From Platanthera guangdongensis (taxonomy: Eukaryota; Streptophyta; Magnoliopsida; Asparagales; Orchidaceae): a stretch of DNA of 64,000 bases. Shown here one piece after another: positions 51,637 to 61,037 of the stretch (position 1 is its first letter; the number at the start of each line of letters is the position of its first letter). The translations under genes and the position numbers were made by a program. A model generated the notes under the pieces. That model saw nothing but the letters and a program-made list of their open reading frames with translations. It ran no database searches and was not told the origin of the DNA. The DNA is taken from contig CM077162.1 in the NCBI GenBank assembly GCA_039583875.1, positions 68,941,259 through 69,005,258 of the forward strand, given 5' to 3'.

Positions 51637-52960
51637 GACTCAGGATAAGTTGTAGGGTTATTCTAGCGGATGTGTCCCAAGCCCTAATGTGTCGACCATG
51701 TGTTGAGAAACGAAATTCTCCATACTACCACTATCGATGATAATGGAATAAAGTTGTCCCTGGATGCGTGTAGTAGTGCGGAAAATATTGTGCCTCATAT
51801 GGTCATCCTCAGTAGACTCACTAGGCGTGATCAGACTATGACGTAAGACGCAGATTAAGTGTTCAGCATGTTCTACTTCCACTTCTATGACATCCTCAGA
51901 CTCGTGCTCAGACTCGTGCTCAGACTCAGGCTCAGGGTGAGATTCATTAATGTAAATTCCATACTCAATCTCTCGTCCATCAGTAGAATCAATAACAGTG
52001 ACAAATTGACATTGTGGGCACTCAGATGATTTGTGTCACGACTCCATACACTTGAAGCATCGGAATACTCCAGCGTTGGACTTAGCCCCAATAATCTTCT
52101 TACCTTTAGAATGGATGGTGGGTGGGGGTCAGAGTCCCGATAGTGATGGGAAAGTGTGGAGAATCCAAGATCCTAGCAGTGGTGGTAGTGGTGACACTCG
52201 ATGTGGATCTCTCAGTAGACCTAGCTCTGGAAGTCTGCTTTTGTAAGGACTCTATTCTTTGTGCGCGACTTGAAATCTCTCTTAAGTCCTTATAATAAAA
52301 AAACTCTAGCTGATCTCTAATGGAATAGCGTAACACGTTCAGATAACAGGACAAAGTCATGTCATCATCCTCTCGGAGGTTATGGCGAGACTGCAATACT
52401 AAGAACTCGTTTGTGTACTCATTCAACGATAATTTGTCTTGTCGTAGGTTGTGGAACCTACGATAAAGGGTCTGCAAATAATCAGGAGGAACGTACCGTT
52501 TCCGAAGTTGTATTTTAAATTATTCCCATGAGGTAATGGGGGGCATGGCTAAATTAAATCTAGAACGCTCTAGTTGTCTCCACCAATTTCGGGCGGACCC
52601 TTTCAATCTAAGTGTAGCATAATCAACTTGACAAGCTTGGGGCAATTGCTTCCAAGCCGAGAAGCAGTACATTCGATCACACCAGTCTAAACAACCCTCA
52701 GATTCTAAGTGTCCCTCAAAATCACCAATGTCTAATTTGACTTGTACATCCCAACGAGGTTGATTACGTAGTTCAGGTCCAGGTGGTCTGGGGTTGTCGA
52801 CTAAGGATCCCAACGAGGATAAGCTCGGTTCATGTGCATGGTGGCTTCGATATTATTAACAGATGCGAACAATCTGTTCATAACGTATGTGACACATCCC
52901 ATATTGGTGATGAGAGTTTCGACCGCTTTTATCAAATCGCTCATTCCTTGGGTCGAATCT
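51637..52960 (-). pseudogene. Gypsy-type gag, zinc knuckle and protease of the nested element
   Basis: Minus strand, 5' to 3': gag frame 52520-52813 with KLDIGDFEGHLESEGCLDWC and YATLRLKGSARNWWRQLERS; gag frame 52106-52477 with LYRRFHNLRQDKLSLNEYTN and EFLVLQSRHNLREDDDMTLS; zinc knuckle CFKCMES-HKSSEC near 52023-52062, with a stop inside it; protease frame 51658-51882 with LYSIIIDSGSMENFVSQHMV and an intact D-S-G. The frames are separated by frameshifts and stops. Confidence 0.85.
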
Positions 52961-52979
52961 TTTATGCTCGTCTCTAAGT

Positions 52980-53289
52980 GATCTACTCTCTTGTCTATTT
53001 AAAATAATTTGATTTTAATTTTGCTCAAAAAGTTCAGTTGAATTTTTTAAAATAATATAATAATAATTTGAAAAAAATTAATAATAATAATTCAAAAATC
53101 TTTTTTTAAGTTTTATTTAAAATAAGAGAAGACCCGAGTGGGTAAAAAAATTTTGTTGTTTTTTCTTTTTTTTTAATTTTAAGCAAAAATAAATTTTTAT
53201 TTTTTAAAAAAATAGGTAATTTTTTTTTTGAAATAGACATTTTTTTTGAAAACTCGGATCGTTGACTTACGATGGGAGCGAATCAACCT
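52980..53289 (-). other. AT-rich leader of the nested element
   Basis: Low-complexity A/T runs between the primer binding site and gag. No gene. Confidence 0.6.
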
Positions 53290-53302
53290 GACTCTGATAC
53301 CA
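53290..53302 (-). promoter_or_regulatory. Primer binding site of the nested element
   Basis: The minus strand reads TGGTATCAGAGTC four bases from the LTR start at 53306; this sets the element orientation. Confidence 0.88.
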
Positions 53303-54805
53303 AACTGATGTTGGCTAAAATTAGGTTTTGAAGAAAAGTTGAATGTTAATTTTAAAAGAGGCCGAACGGGTCAATTCGGATTAGGTGCGCTAATTACTCT
53401 CAATCATTTGAACTTTGCAAAACCGTTAATCGTTAACCAGAAAACATTCTTTGGTGTCTGATGAATTGAACCGAAGCGAAATCTGATCTTCCACAGGCAA
53501 AACACAATCAATAATTTATAATTAAGGACAAAAATAAGCAATTCAAACGTTTGGGGTAAACCTTTGATTATTTAATGGAGCGCATAAAGCTAAGCTAAAT
53601 CAATTGGTGCAAATATTTGAGTAGATACCACAGAGGAGAGTTAATCTAGTCCAAATCCGGCCGGCAGAGGAGAGAACAGGAGTTGCTCAGGAACTGGTAG
53701 TCGTCAATCTTCAGTAAAGGTCTTGCCAGAGGGTGCCAGAATAGGGATCCATAGTCGACAGCACACCTTACGCACGCAGTGGGCTCGACGCCGGAAGGTG
53801 CGGCGCTGTCGACAGCGGCCCGAACGCGAAGTGCTGGCGAGGAAGAGGGCGGAGATGGCTTGGCGTCGTCGCTCCCGTCATCTGATGCGTCGTCGAGAGA
53901 AATACAACAGCCCGTTGTGTCGTCCGATGGGGGAGAAGGCTAGGGCAGAGCAGAATGGAGGCGTTGTTTGTACTACTGGGAGAGCAAGATTTAGTTCTCC
54001 TGTATACCCGGTCTGATGTTCCCTTTCTCCATGGACATATTAATAGGGGTCTGTTTGATGTCCGATTATTACTTTCAAAAATACCCAAATATTATTTTCC
54101 CTTTATTACTTGATTCCTACCTGTTTATTTTGGGAATTGTTATGTGCACTATATTTTTGGCTATGTGCATTTTTTGTTAGAAGCACCGGACCATGCTAAG
54201 TGCACACAAAACTGTTAGATGCACCGCAAATACTTTTAACAACAAATCATTCTCAGTATCAAACATACCATTTCACCGTTGTATCATTTCATCCAAAACG
54301 CGACACCACTTGATAGCAAAGGAGATAACCATCAAATTAGCCAGCACTTACAATAAACAAGAAAAAAAAATTAAATCAAAGAAATGATTGAAGAAATACT
54401 TCAAATCCAATATCGAAGAATACTTCCAAATTCTTCCTATTCATGAATCTTAAGGAAGAAGATGACATTACCAGTATTCCCACCAAAGCAAGAGCCGTTG
54501 CACATCAATCTTGCTCTTCTCCATGAGCTTGAAGCACTTAAATGGCGGATACGCATGTCCAAGTACCCAACCACAAGAAAATTTAGATCAATTTTGCTTT
54601 TAATGAACACAAAACCGTCTAATTCCATGTTAAAACCAGTAAAATCAAACATCTCACGAAATCAAAAGGGCAATCAACTCACACTAGAACTCTGGTTACA
54701 AACTCCCCTAACGTAGATCAAATCTTACAAATCCCCCAATTCTGCACAAGAGTGAAGAAGAAACAAATAGATGGAGGAGGATATAACTTTCACGTCCGTG
54801 CAAAG

Positions 54806-54842
54806 TTTTTTTTTTTTTTTTTTTTGGGGGGGGGGGGGGGGG
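54806..54842 (+). repeat. T20 G17 homopolymer block
   Basis: Twenty T followed directly by seventeen G. Such blocks are unstable and often mis-called. Confidence 0.85.
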
Positions 54843-54860
54843 TTATAGAGGCGGCGACGG

Positions 54861-54920
54861 CGTGGTCGGCGGCGGCGTGGTCGGCGGCGGCGTGGTCGGC
54901 GGCGGCGTGGTCGGCGGCGG
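54861..54920 (+). repeat. 15-bp GC-rich tandem repeat, 4 copies
   Basis: CGTGGTCGGCGGCGG repeated four times without mismatch. On the minus strand it encodes repeated AADHA in a frame opening MASVSLDVASSADLV. Confidence 0.9.
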
Positions 54921-55411
54921 CGACTAGGTCGGCAGAGGAAGCAACGTCGAGAGAGACGGACGCCATTCGTACTTTCAAACCCGCGTCTGCGGTGCACGTA
55001 GGAAAAAAATAAAACTGGAAAAAATACTATTATTTTCTAAAAATGTGATGCACATAGCCAAAAGTGCATTGCACATAACAATTCCCTTTATTTTTTGCCA
55101 AATATAAAGCTGTCTACTATAATTATATATATCTCTTAGAAAAGAAAAACGTGGCAATTTTTTGAATATTAACTTTTTCCCTATTTAAATTTAAATCCGG
55201 TTTACTTAAATTTATGCGTCTTTAAATAATTTAAGCTTGCCTTTTTACGTCTTAATTACCTAAAATTACCGGGCCTTTTACTCAGGATCTCATTGGACGG
55301 TCAACCCGATGAGGCGGCAATAAATACGAGTGCGCGGAAAGGAATACATGAAACAAAATAATAAATGCATGGTAAGAAAAGCTACGATGCGTCGCATGAT
55401 ACATCACATCA

Positions 55412-56265
55412 TTATAATAAGAGACGATCAGGATTAGATTTAGGCACTGAAAGAGAGACTGGAGAGAGAGATTCTGAAGTGAATGACTTGGAGTACCTCA
55501 AGTATTTTTTAGGTATTAAGGTTGCGAGGTCCAAATGTGGGATTTTCATATCACAGAGAAAATATATGCATCACCTCCTTAAATCCTCGGGAATGAGTGA
55601 GTGTAGGCCGGTTTACATCCAAATTTAAGCTAACCACAGACTTCAAAGAGATGATGGTGAAACGATTGATGACATCCCCAGCTTTCAGAGACTAGTAGGA
55701 AAACTGGTCTTCTTGTCGCATACTCGCCGAAATATCTCCTATGTTGTGGGAGTGCTCAACAAATATATGCACTCCCCAAAGGCCTCACCTAGGAGGGGCA
55801 TTCTTTTTTCACCAAATGATGATTGAGGATCGACAACCCATGTCAGGATATTGCACTATGATTGGTGAAAATTTAGTTACCTGAAGGAGAAAAAAACAGC
55901 ATGGGGTAACCCGATCTAGCGCTGAGGCAGAGTTCAGGGCTATGGCTCATGAGATCTGTGAAGGGTTATGGATCTTAACCATCTTGAAAGATCTTGGTCT
56001 TAAAACAAGAGTCTATCAAATTGTACTGTGATAACAAGCCTTCCATTAGCATTGCTCACAACCAAGTGCAACACGACTATACAAAATACATTGAGATCGA
56101 CAGACACTTTATCAAAGAAAATATAGACAGAGGAATTGTGGTTACTCTGTTTGTGTCATTTAAACAACAATTAGCAGACATCCTCACAAATGGATTTTGT
56201 ACAAGTATCTTTAGAGAGTTTGTTGGCAAGTTGGGCATGATTGACATCAGACACCCAACTTGAGG
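55412..56265 (+). pseudogene. COP7 RT end and RNase H, second part
   Basis: Right of the nested element the COP7 sequence resumes: LEYLKYFLGIKVARSKCGIF and ISQRKYMHHLLKSSGMSECR (55490-55615), then VGVLNKYMHSPK near 55745 and the RNase H end in frame 55994-56263 with [34 protein letters not shown] and LADILTNGF. It ends just before the polypurine tract CTTGAGGGGGGA (56259-56270). Confidence 0.88.
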
Positions 56266-56270
56266 GGGGA

Positions 56271-56418
56271 TGTTGAGATTAGATTATTAGTATTATTATA
56301 TTAATATTTTCATGAGGTGTTTAGTCTTACACTGTCTGTTCATCTTTAAGAGTCTCTTGTAATCCTTTAAATATATCATATATGGATTAATAAAAACATA
56401 ACTCATTTCCTTTCAACA
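56271..56418 (+). repeat. COP7 3' LTR
   Basis: 148 bp from TGTTGAGATTAG to TTTCAACA, paired with 43014-43163. Confidence 0.88.
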
Positions 56419-57120
56419 TTCCTTTATGTTAAATGATGCTCCATCAATCAGATATCAGATTAATCATTCTTCTACATCATCTTAGCAACCCAAAAAATAA
56501 TACGCAAAATAGCTAAATCAGTCTCCAATATTTAGGATAGAATTGAAATTGGTCTTAAAGTTTCGATTGTTTGAAATAAGTCCGTACACATTTCCATCTT
56601 TTTTTTTTGAAATTGGTCCCATTTAACTTTCCATCCTCATGTTTAACGGAATCAGCTATGGTGCGATGACACGTGGCGCCTATGTAGATTTAACTACAAT
56701 TGCAAATTAACAAAAAAAGAAATATTTATATTCCGTAAAAAGTTTTATTAAATTGGGAACACCTACAGGTTTGATAAAAAAACATGTTTTAGATTTTTTG
56801 AATTCGGACAACTGAAATTTTAGGAATATGTTTCTTTATGTAAAAAAATGCATTACCGTTCTCATCAAACATGCATAACTCTCTAGTAATGCATTCTGCC
56901 AATTTTTTTTATTAATGGCTTGGTACTAGAGCGTGTACACAAAAAGCTTCTTTTTCTAAAACAGAAAATTAAATGGGATGATTCAGAGCCTGCTATTTTA
57001 AAAATGCGTTTTACCACGTACCTAAAGAGCAGGCCCTGAATGATCCGATTTAATTTTATAGTTTATAAATAAGTGTGTTTTTTATTCTAAAGCCCGCAAA
57101 TGGAAAACCAGTGATCAATC
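56419..57120. other. AT-rich spacer, nothing recognised
   Basis: No gene, exon or element could be defined. Some A/T homopolymer runs. Confidence 0.45.
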
Positions 57121-58560
57121 AATAGTTGCGAGTCTATTATTATTTGTAAGTAGTATCTTTTGTGTTATTCTCCAACTGAGGATAGTTTGGTCTTTTCGGT
57201 ATTTCTAGGTCAAGTATTTGTATGTGCAAGAGATCTCATTTTTCTAATTCAATTGTCTTTTACGGTTCAACTTGGTATCAGAGTTCCGTAACCCTATCCG
57301 CTCGCGCTCTTGCTCTTCCTCGCTCTGTTCTTCTCAGCTTTCGTTCGCACAGCCGCTCGTTTTTCGATCGGCTGCAGTTTATGATCGTGCTTCTCCACCC
57401 CTCCCCCGATGCGGTCTTCAGGAGGATTGGATGGCGCCGCTAACAGTTGAAGAGGTCGACGCCGCATCCTCTGATGTTGCCGCCAGATCTCTGATTACTT
57501 CTGCCTCTATCATCGACGTTGAACAACGTTGTGTTCTCCGTGAGTTCTTTGTGTCCCGGGAGGATCAAGTCGCCATCCTTGTTTCTCGGCATCGTATAAT
57601 GCCGATACAGCTTTATGTCGACCCAGCTGCTGCCTCCTTTAGTCGACCTAACTTTTGCAGCCTCTAATACTCCTGCCTCTAATGATTCTTCCGCCTCTAA
57701 TGCACTTGCCACAGCCTGCTTGGTTGACTCTACTTCCAGCCCATATGAGTGGCTCTTCAGCCTCGTCGTCGAGTGTGATTCAGACTCAAATGAGTGACCC
57801 TCGGCGGTCCCATGGCCACTCTGGCTCCCTGAAGATTACCACAGTACCATTAGATGACACAAATTACCTCGAATGGTTCAGGGCTGCTCAACATGTCATT
57901 CACAGACATCAAATGTTTGGTTATATTAATGGAATAGTTAAGGAGCCCCCGAAAGTGATCTCTCCTGAAAGCGTTGGGACTCTAAAAACTCTCTGGTTGT
58001 TTCCTGACTCCTTCACTCGATGTCTCTGAAGGTCATTCAGAGTTAGATATTGATAGATTCCGCTTACAAAATATGGACCCACGCCTATGAGACATACTCT
58101 CAAATTGCTAGTTCTACACAGGTTTATGAACTTACCCGCCATATTTTGGAGTTGGGACAAGGCTCCCTGGCGGTGTCGCCCTTTTTTCGGAGTTCGAGTG
58201 TCTATATAAGGAGTTGGACTATTTTGCGCATTTCACTCCAGCCTGTACTGTGGATGTCGTTCAGTTAGAACAACGGGAGGTCCGCTATCGTCTTCATGTC
58301 TTCTTGATGGGTCTGAACTTGGAGTTCGATATGGTGCGGACATATATCCTCCACCGCTCTCTTCTTTCGTCTCTTCGGGAGGCATTCAGCATGGTCCTTG
58401 GTGATGAATATCGTTGGAAGTACCTCAGTGTTATTTCTCCTCCTGATCGCTCTACTCTGATTGGTGTTAGTTGCGGTCATACGCCCATTCCTGGCTCATC
58501 TACTCCTACTTGTGATTTTTGTGGTCGCAGAGGCCATGCTCGCTCTCCTACTCTGACTAA
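57120..58560 (+). mobile_element. COP8: 5' part of a Ty1/Copia element of the COP5 family
   Basis: A probable 5' LTR ending near 57270 is followed by primer binding site TGGTATCAGAGT (57273-57284), leader and gag. Gag is homologous to that of COP5. The element stops after the zinc knuckle at about 58555, where LINE fragments begin; protease, integrase, RT and 3' LTR are absent. The LTR start is not determined. Confidence 0.8.
57795..58560 (+). pseudogene. COP8 gag remnant
   Basis: Three frames in sequence: SGSLKITTVPLDDTNYLEWF and MFGYINGIV (57655-58029); YKIWTHAYETYSQIASSTQV and YELTRHILELGQGSLAVSPF (58050-58268); YRLHVFLMGLNLEFDMVRTY, REAFSMVLGDEYRWKYLSVI, and the start of the zinc knuckle CDFCGRRGHAR (58214-58555). 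The knuckle is cut off before its last cysteine. The matching COP5 gag region is 25984-26712. Confidence 0.88.
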
Positions 58561-58690
58561 TGTGTTACATAGAATCCACGCAGATTGGTTGAAGTGGAGA
58601 GGTGTGTTAGGGATCTTATGCGGTCGTAAAGTACCATTAAAACTTAAAAGAAAGTTTACCGTACTACAATTAGATCAACGATGCTCATGT
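58560..58690 (+). pseudogene. RTE LINE fragment, plus strand
   Basis: HRIHADWLKWRGVLGILCGR and KVPLKLKRKF, the region following the RT core of RTE LINEs. It is truncated on both sides and joined tail-to-tail to the next fragment. Confidence 0.82.
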
Positions 58691-59020
58691 ACACAATTTG
58701 TTGCCCAACACTCAGAACCATAGAGCGTCACTAATCTAATTACAGTATGGTAAAACTTAACTTGAAGTTTTAATGGTACTTTACAATCACATAAGATCTC
58801 TGACGCACATCTCCAGTTCAACCAACCTGCTTGGATTTTATGTACCACATCTTTATCAACACCTCCATCTTTTAAAATTATCGATCCAAAATATTTAAAC
58901 ACTCACCATGGGAAATATCTTGATCAACCAAGTCATTTTTCCTTGTACTGCTAAAATTAAGCTCCATATACTCCATCTTTTGCCCTGCTCAACTTAAAAC
59001 CCTTCTTTTCTAAAGTGTCT
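58691..59020 (-). pseudogene. RTE LINE fragment, minus strand
   Basis: The minus strand reads LEKKGFKLSRAK-like residues, then FKYFGSIILKDGGVDKDVVH, KIQAGWLNWRCASEILCDCK, VPLKLQVKFYHTVIRL and LYGSECWATNCVHEH. It covers the same part of the LINE as the plus-strand neighbour and more, so the two are separate copies facing each other. Confidence 0.85.
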
Positions 59021-59331
59021 CTGATATGAGAGCGGAAGACCCCATCCTCGACAAGTGATATGCAAGGGTTTACACGAGGCGAGCACGGGGATCGGGCGCG
59101 ATTTGAGGATGCGCCAGATTGGATCTGGAATTTTATTTATGTTATCTTGCATTTCCTTTATCTTGTATTTCCTTTTATCTTATATTTCTTTTTAGCATTA
59201 TTACTATGTAAATGTCTTCCTATATACATAGGGGAGGAAAACTATTGTAGTAGGCAATTTCTATCTTGAGAATTGAGTAATTGGAGGGGTACGAACCGAC
59301 GTAACCCTATCTTGCATTTTTCATTATAACA

Positions 59332-59774
59332 ATTTGGCCTGACTGTCGTTCTCACGCGCCGAACACTTTTCGTTGCGCGTACCTCCGCGACTCCGTCTCC
59401 CAACGCTGCCTGATTTCCCAATCGCACTCTTCGTCGACTGCTATGCGCGATTGCTCAAAACACCAGCCGCGACGATCCTTCCGCATCGACTGCTACGTCC
59501 GCGTCCGTCCGCGACGATCCAGCCGTGACAAACCTTCCGCAACGCATCTTCCGCGACTGCGATTGTTCCGCAATGATTCAACATAGACTGCTACGATCGT
59601 TCCGCCAGCGTCCGTCTACAACGCCTCTTCTACGACGCTCCTTCCACAGACGCTCTTTTGGGCCATTTTTTTTCCATTTCCTCTCACTCGCCTGCTACCG
59701 CGCCCCTACGCCGTCAGTTTCGCCTATTCCGCCTCTCCCTCAACTACGCACATGCCTGTGACGCGCGGAATGGC
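59332..59774 (+). other. GYP2 leader
   Basis: Rich in CGCGAC, CCGC and CTACG words; open frames here have no recognisable domain. Confidence 0.5.
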
Positions 59775-60710
59775 TGCTCATGACAGGAACAACCCTCCCT
59801 CGGTGGAAGGACTTTCCGACTGCATGGAAAAAGTCGACACAACTCTCTCTGACCTCCAAGTCTCAGTCCAGAAGATTCAGTCGCTCCTTTCTACATGACC
59901 AGCCACACCACCATTGCCACAGGCCCCGACATCCCCCTCTATCCAATCTTCTGGCAGCGCCGTCGACCTATTCAAGTTCCTGCGCCCTTCGGCGACCCGT
60001 TGGCTTTCCACCTCCGCCGACTCGACTTTCCAGTGTTCAATGAGACTGATCTCATGGGTCGGTTGGCCCGCATAGAGTAATACTTTGACCTCCAGGGCAA
60101 CCCGGAAGCCCAAAAAGTGTCCATGGAGACGATCTACATGAAGGGCTCAACCCTTTATTGGGTGTGTTGGCTTCGCCAGTCCACACCTACTCTCTCCAGG
60201 GCGGCCCTCAAGAACGAGCTACTTCATCGTTACGACACGCGTCATTCCGGAAACCTCTTTGAGCGCCTAAGCAATGTTGATGCCTACATTGATACCTTCA
60301 TTGAGGCCACCACACATGCTCTCTGTTTGTTGGCAAATCACTACTTAGGCACCTTCCTGGACGGCCTATGTACCACATCTGAGCCCGTCTACGGGTGCAT
60401 GATCCGACTACACTTACTTGCGCTATGGAACAGGCTCGCTATGTCAAAGAGGATTTTGCCACCTTGCCCTCCAACCCGGCACTTCACTCCGCGAGCGCCT
60501 CCTCTTCTACTTGCATCGGCTCATTCAGGCCACCAGTACCTCCGCTTTGCCTTCCTCTTGAGCCCTCTCCTGCCCCGAACCGGCCTCCACCACGACGTCC
60601 TACAGCACCTCCCCAAGGCAAGATATCGGCCCGTAGGACCTCTCAGGCTGAATATTTGGACCTACAAGGGTCTTTGTTAAGCCTCCAGACGAGGCAAGGC
60701 TATTTGGGCA
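59775..60710 (+). pseudogene. GYP2 gag remnant
   Basis: Plus-strand segments in three frames: EGLSDCMEKVDTTLSDLQVS (about 59809-59870), RLDFPVFNETDLMGRLARIE (60019-60080), then, after a stop, FDLQGNPEAQKVSMETIYMK, RAALKNELLHRYDTRHSGNL and FERLSNVDAYIDTFIEATTH (60090-60320). The pattern matches Gypsy gag cores. A proline/serine-rich tail runs to about 60640. The zinc knuckle is not visible. Confidence 0.75.
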
Positions 60711-60755
60711 ACATTACCAGCGGCGGCAACGGCGCGTGCAAGGCAACAACGGGGC

Positions 60756-61008
60756 TGAACCAATGGGTTCAGCCCCCTCTTCTTAAAAGATCGTCTCAGG
60801 GGGGCTGAACCACATTTGGTTCAGCCCCATGGGGGCCGGCCGGCCCCTCGGTTGGCCGGCCTTGGGTCCCGGGTTATATATACCCGGACCCCTCTCTTTT
60901 GGAGGCATGCAAGTATTATCCAAGGTATTTCTCTTCTCTCTTATTTCAACCCTAATCTCTATCTTCTTCCTATAGTTCTTCTTCTTCTTCCCTAGTTCGT
61001 GCTTAACA
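60756..61008 (+). repeat. GYP3 5' LTR with hairpin-rich U3
   Basis: Starts TGAACCAATGGG and ends GCTTAACA before the primer binding site. U3 carries two hairpins, GGGGCTGAACC...GGTTCAGCCCC at about 60752-60777 and 60800-60826, then GGCCGGCC palindromes. A TATA box TTATATATAC lies near 60874-60884, and a CT-rich 5' leader follows. The left end is provisional, since no partner LTR is in view. Confidence 0.75.
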
Positions 61009-61010
61009 TT

Positions 61011-61022
61011 TGGTATCAGAGG
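61011..61022 (+). promoter_or_regulatory. GYP3 primer binding site
   Basis: TGGTATCAGAGG two bases after the LTR. Confidence 0.9.
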
Positions 61023-61037
61023 ATTCCTTCCTCCATC

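Larger units (their letters stand above)
54132..55086. mobile_element. Non-autonomous terminal-inverted-repeat element with unusual cargo
   Basis: 955 bp flanked by TTTATTTT (54124-54131 and 55087-55094); the undisturbed LTR at the other end has a single TTTATTTC here. The ends share GGGAATTGTTATGTGCA and, a little inward, TTTTGGCTATGTGCAT, giving inverted repeats of about 40 bp. The inside holds a T20/G17 block, a 15-bp GC-rich tandem repeat and a 71-codon minus-strand frame (54437-54652). No transposase. An 8-bp duplication fits hAT, but 9 bp with mismatch would fit Mutator. The cargo could be captured host sequence. Confidence 0.8.
48115..55406 (-). mobile_element. Gag-protease-only LTR retrotransposon nested in COP7
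   Basis: LTRs 48115-49227 (1113 bp) and 53306-55406 (2101 bp, of which 963 bp are a later insertion and its duplication), both TGATG...CATCA, inside a 5-bp CATCA duplication. The primer binding site complement at 53290-53302 shows minus orientation. On the minus strand come Gypsy-type gag, zinc knuckle, protease and a post-protease linker. No RT, RNase H or integrase can be found in the remaining 800 bp before the 3' LTR, so this was already a non-autonomous element or lost pol. A solo LTR interrupts the protease. Confidence 0.85.
53306..55406 (-). repeat. 5' LTR of the nested element, interrupted by a TIR transposon
   Basis: The outer parts match 48115-49227; 54132-55086 is an insertion absent from the other LTR. 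Confidence 0.88.
43014..56418 (+). mobile_element. COP7: Ty1/Copia element split by large nested insertions
   Basis: 5' LTR 43014-43163 and 3' LTR 56271-56418 are about 150 bp each and clearly alike (shared TATTAGATTATTAGTATTAT, AGTC(C/T)CTTGTAATCCTTTAA, TTTCCTTTCAAC). Between them gag, protease, integrase and RT run from 43700 to 48114. RT and RNase H resume at 55412 after a 7.3-kb LTR element, and a 1.2-kb insertion splits gag. Removing the inserts gives a Copia of normal size, about 4.9 kb. All domains are degenerate. Target duplication not clear. Confidence 0.85.
59022..60750 (+). mobile_element. GYP2: 5' part of a decayed Ty3/Gypsy element
   Basis: A probable LTR from TGATATGAG (59022) to TTATAACA (59331), then a CCGC/CGAC-rich leader and a Gypsy gag. 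The element is cut at about 60750 by the GYP3 LTR, and its pol is not in the window. The sequence after the LTR (ATTTGGCCTGAC) is not the usual Met-tRNA site, so the primer is uncertain. Confidence 0.7.

Noticed and set aside
58560..59020. Twin-primed LINE insertion
   Set aside because: Twin priming inverts the 5' segment so that the two parts point away from each other or head-on with a continuous order; here both 3' sides face the junction and the two fragments overlap in LINE content.
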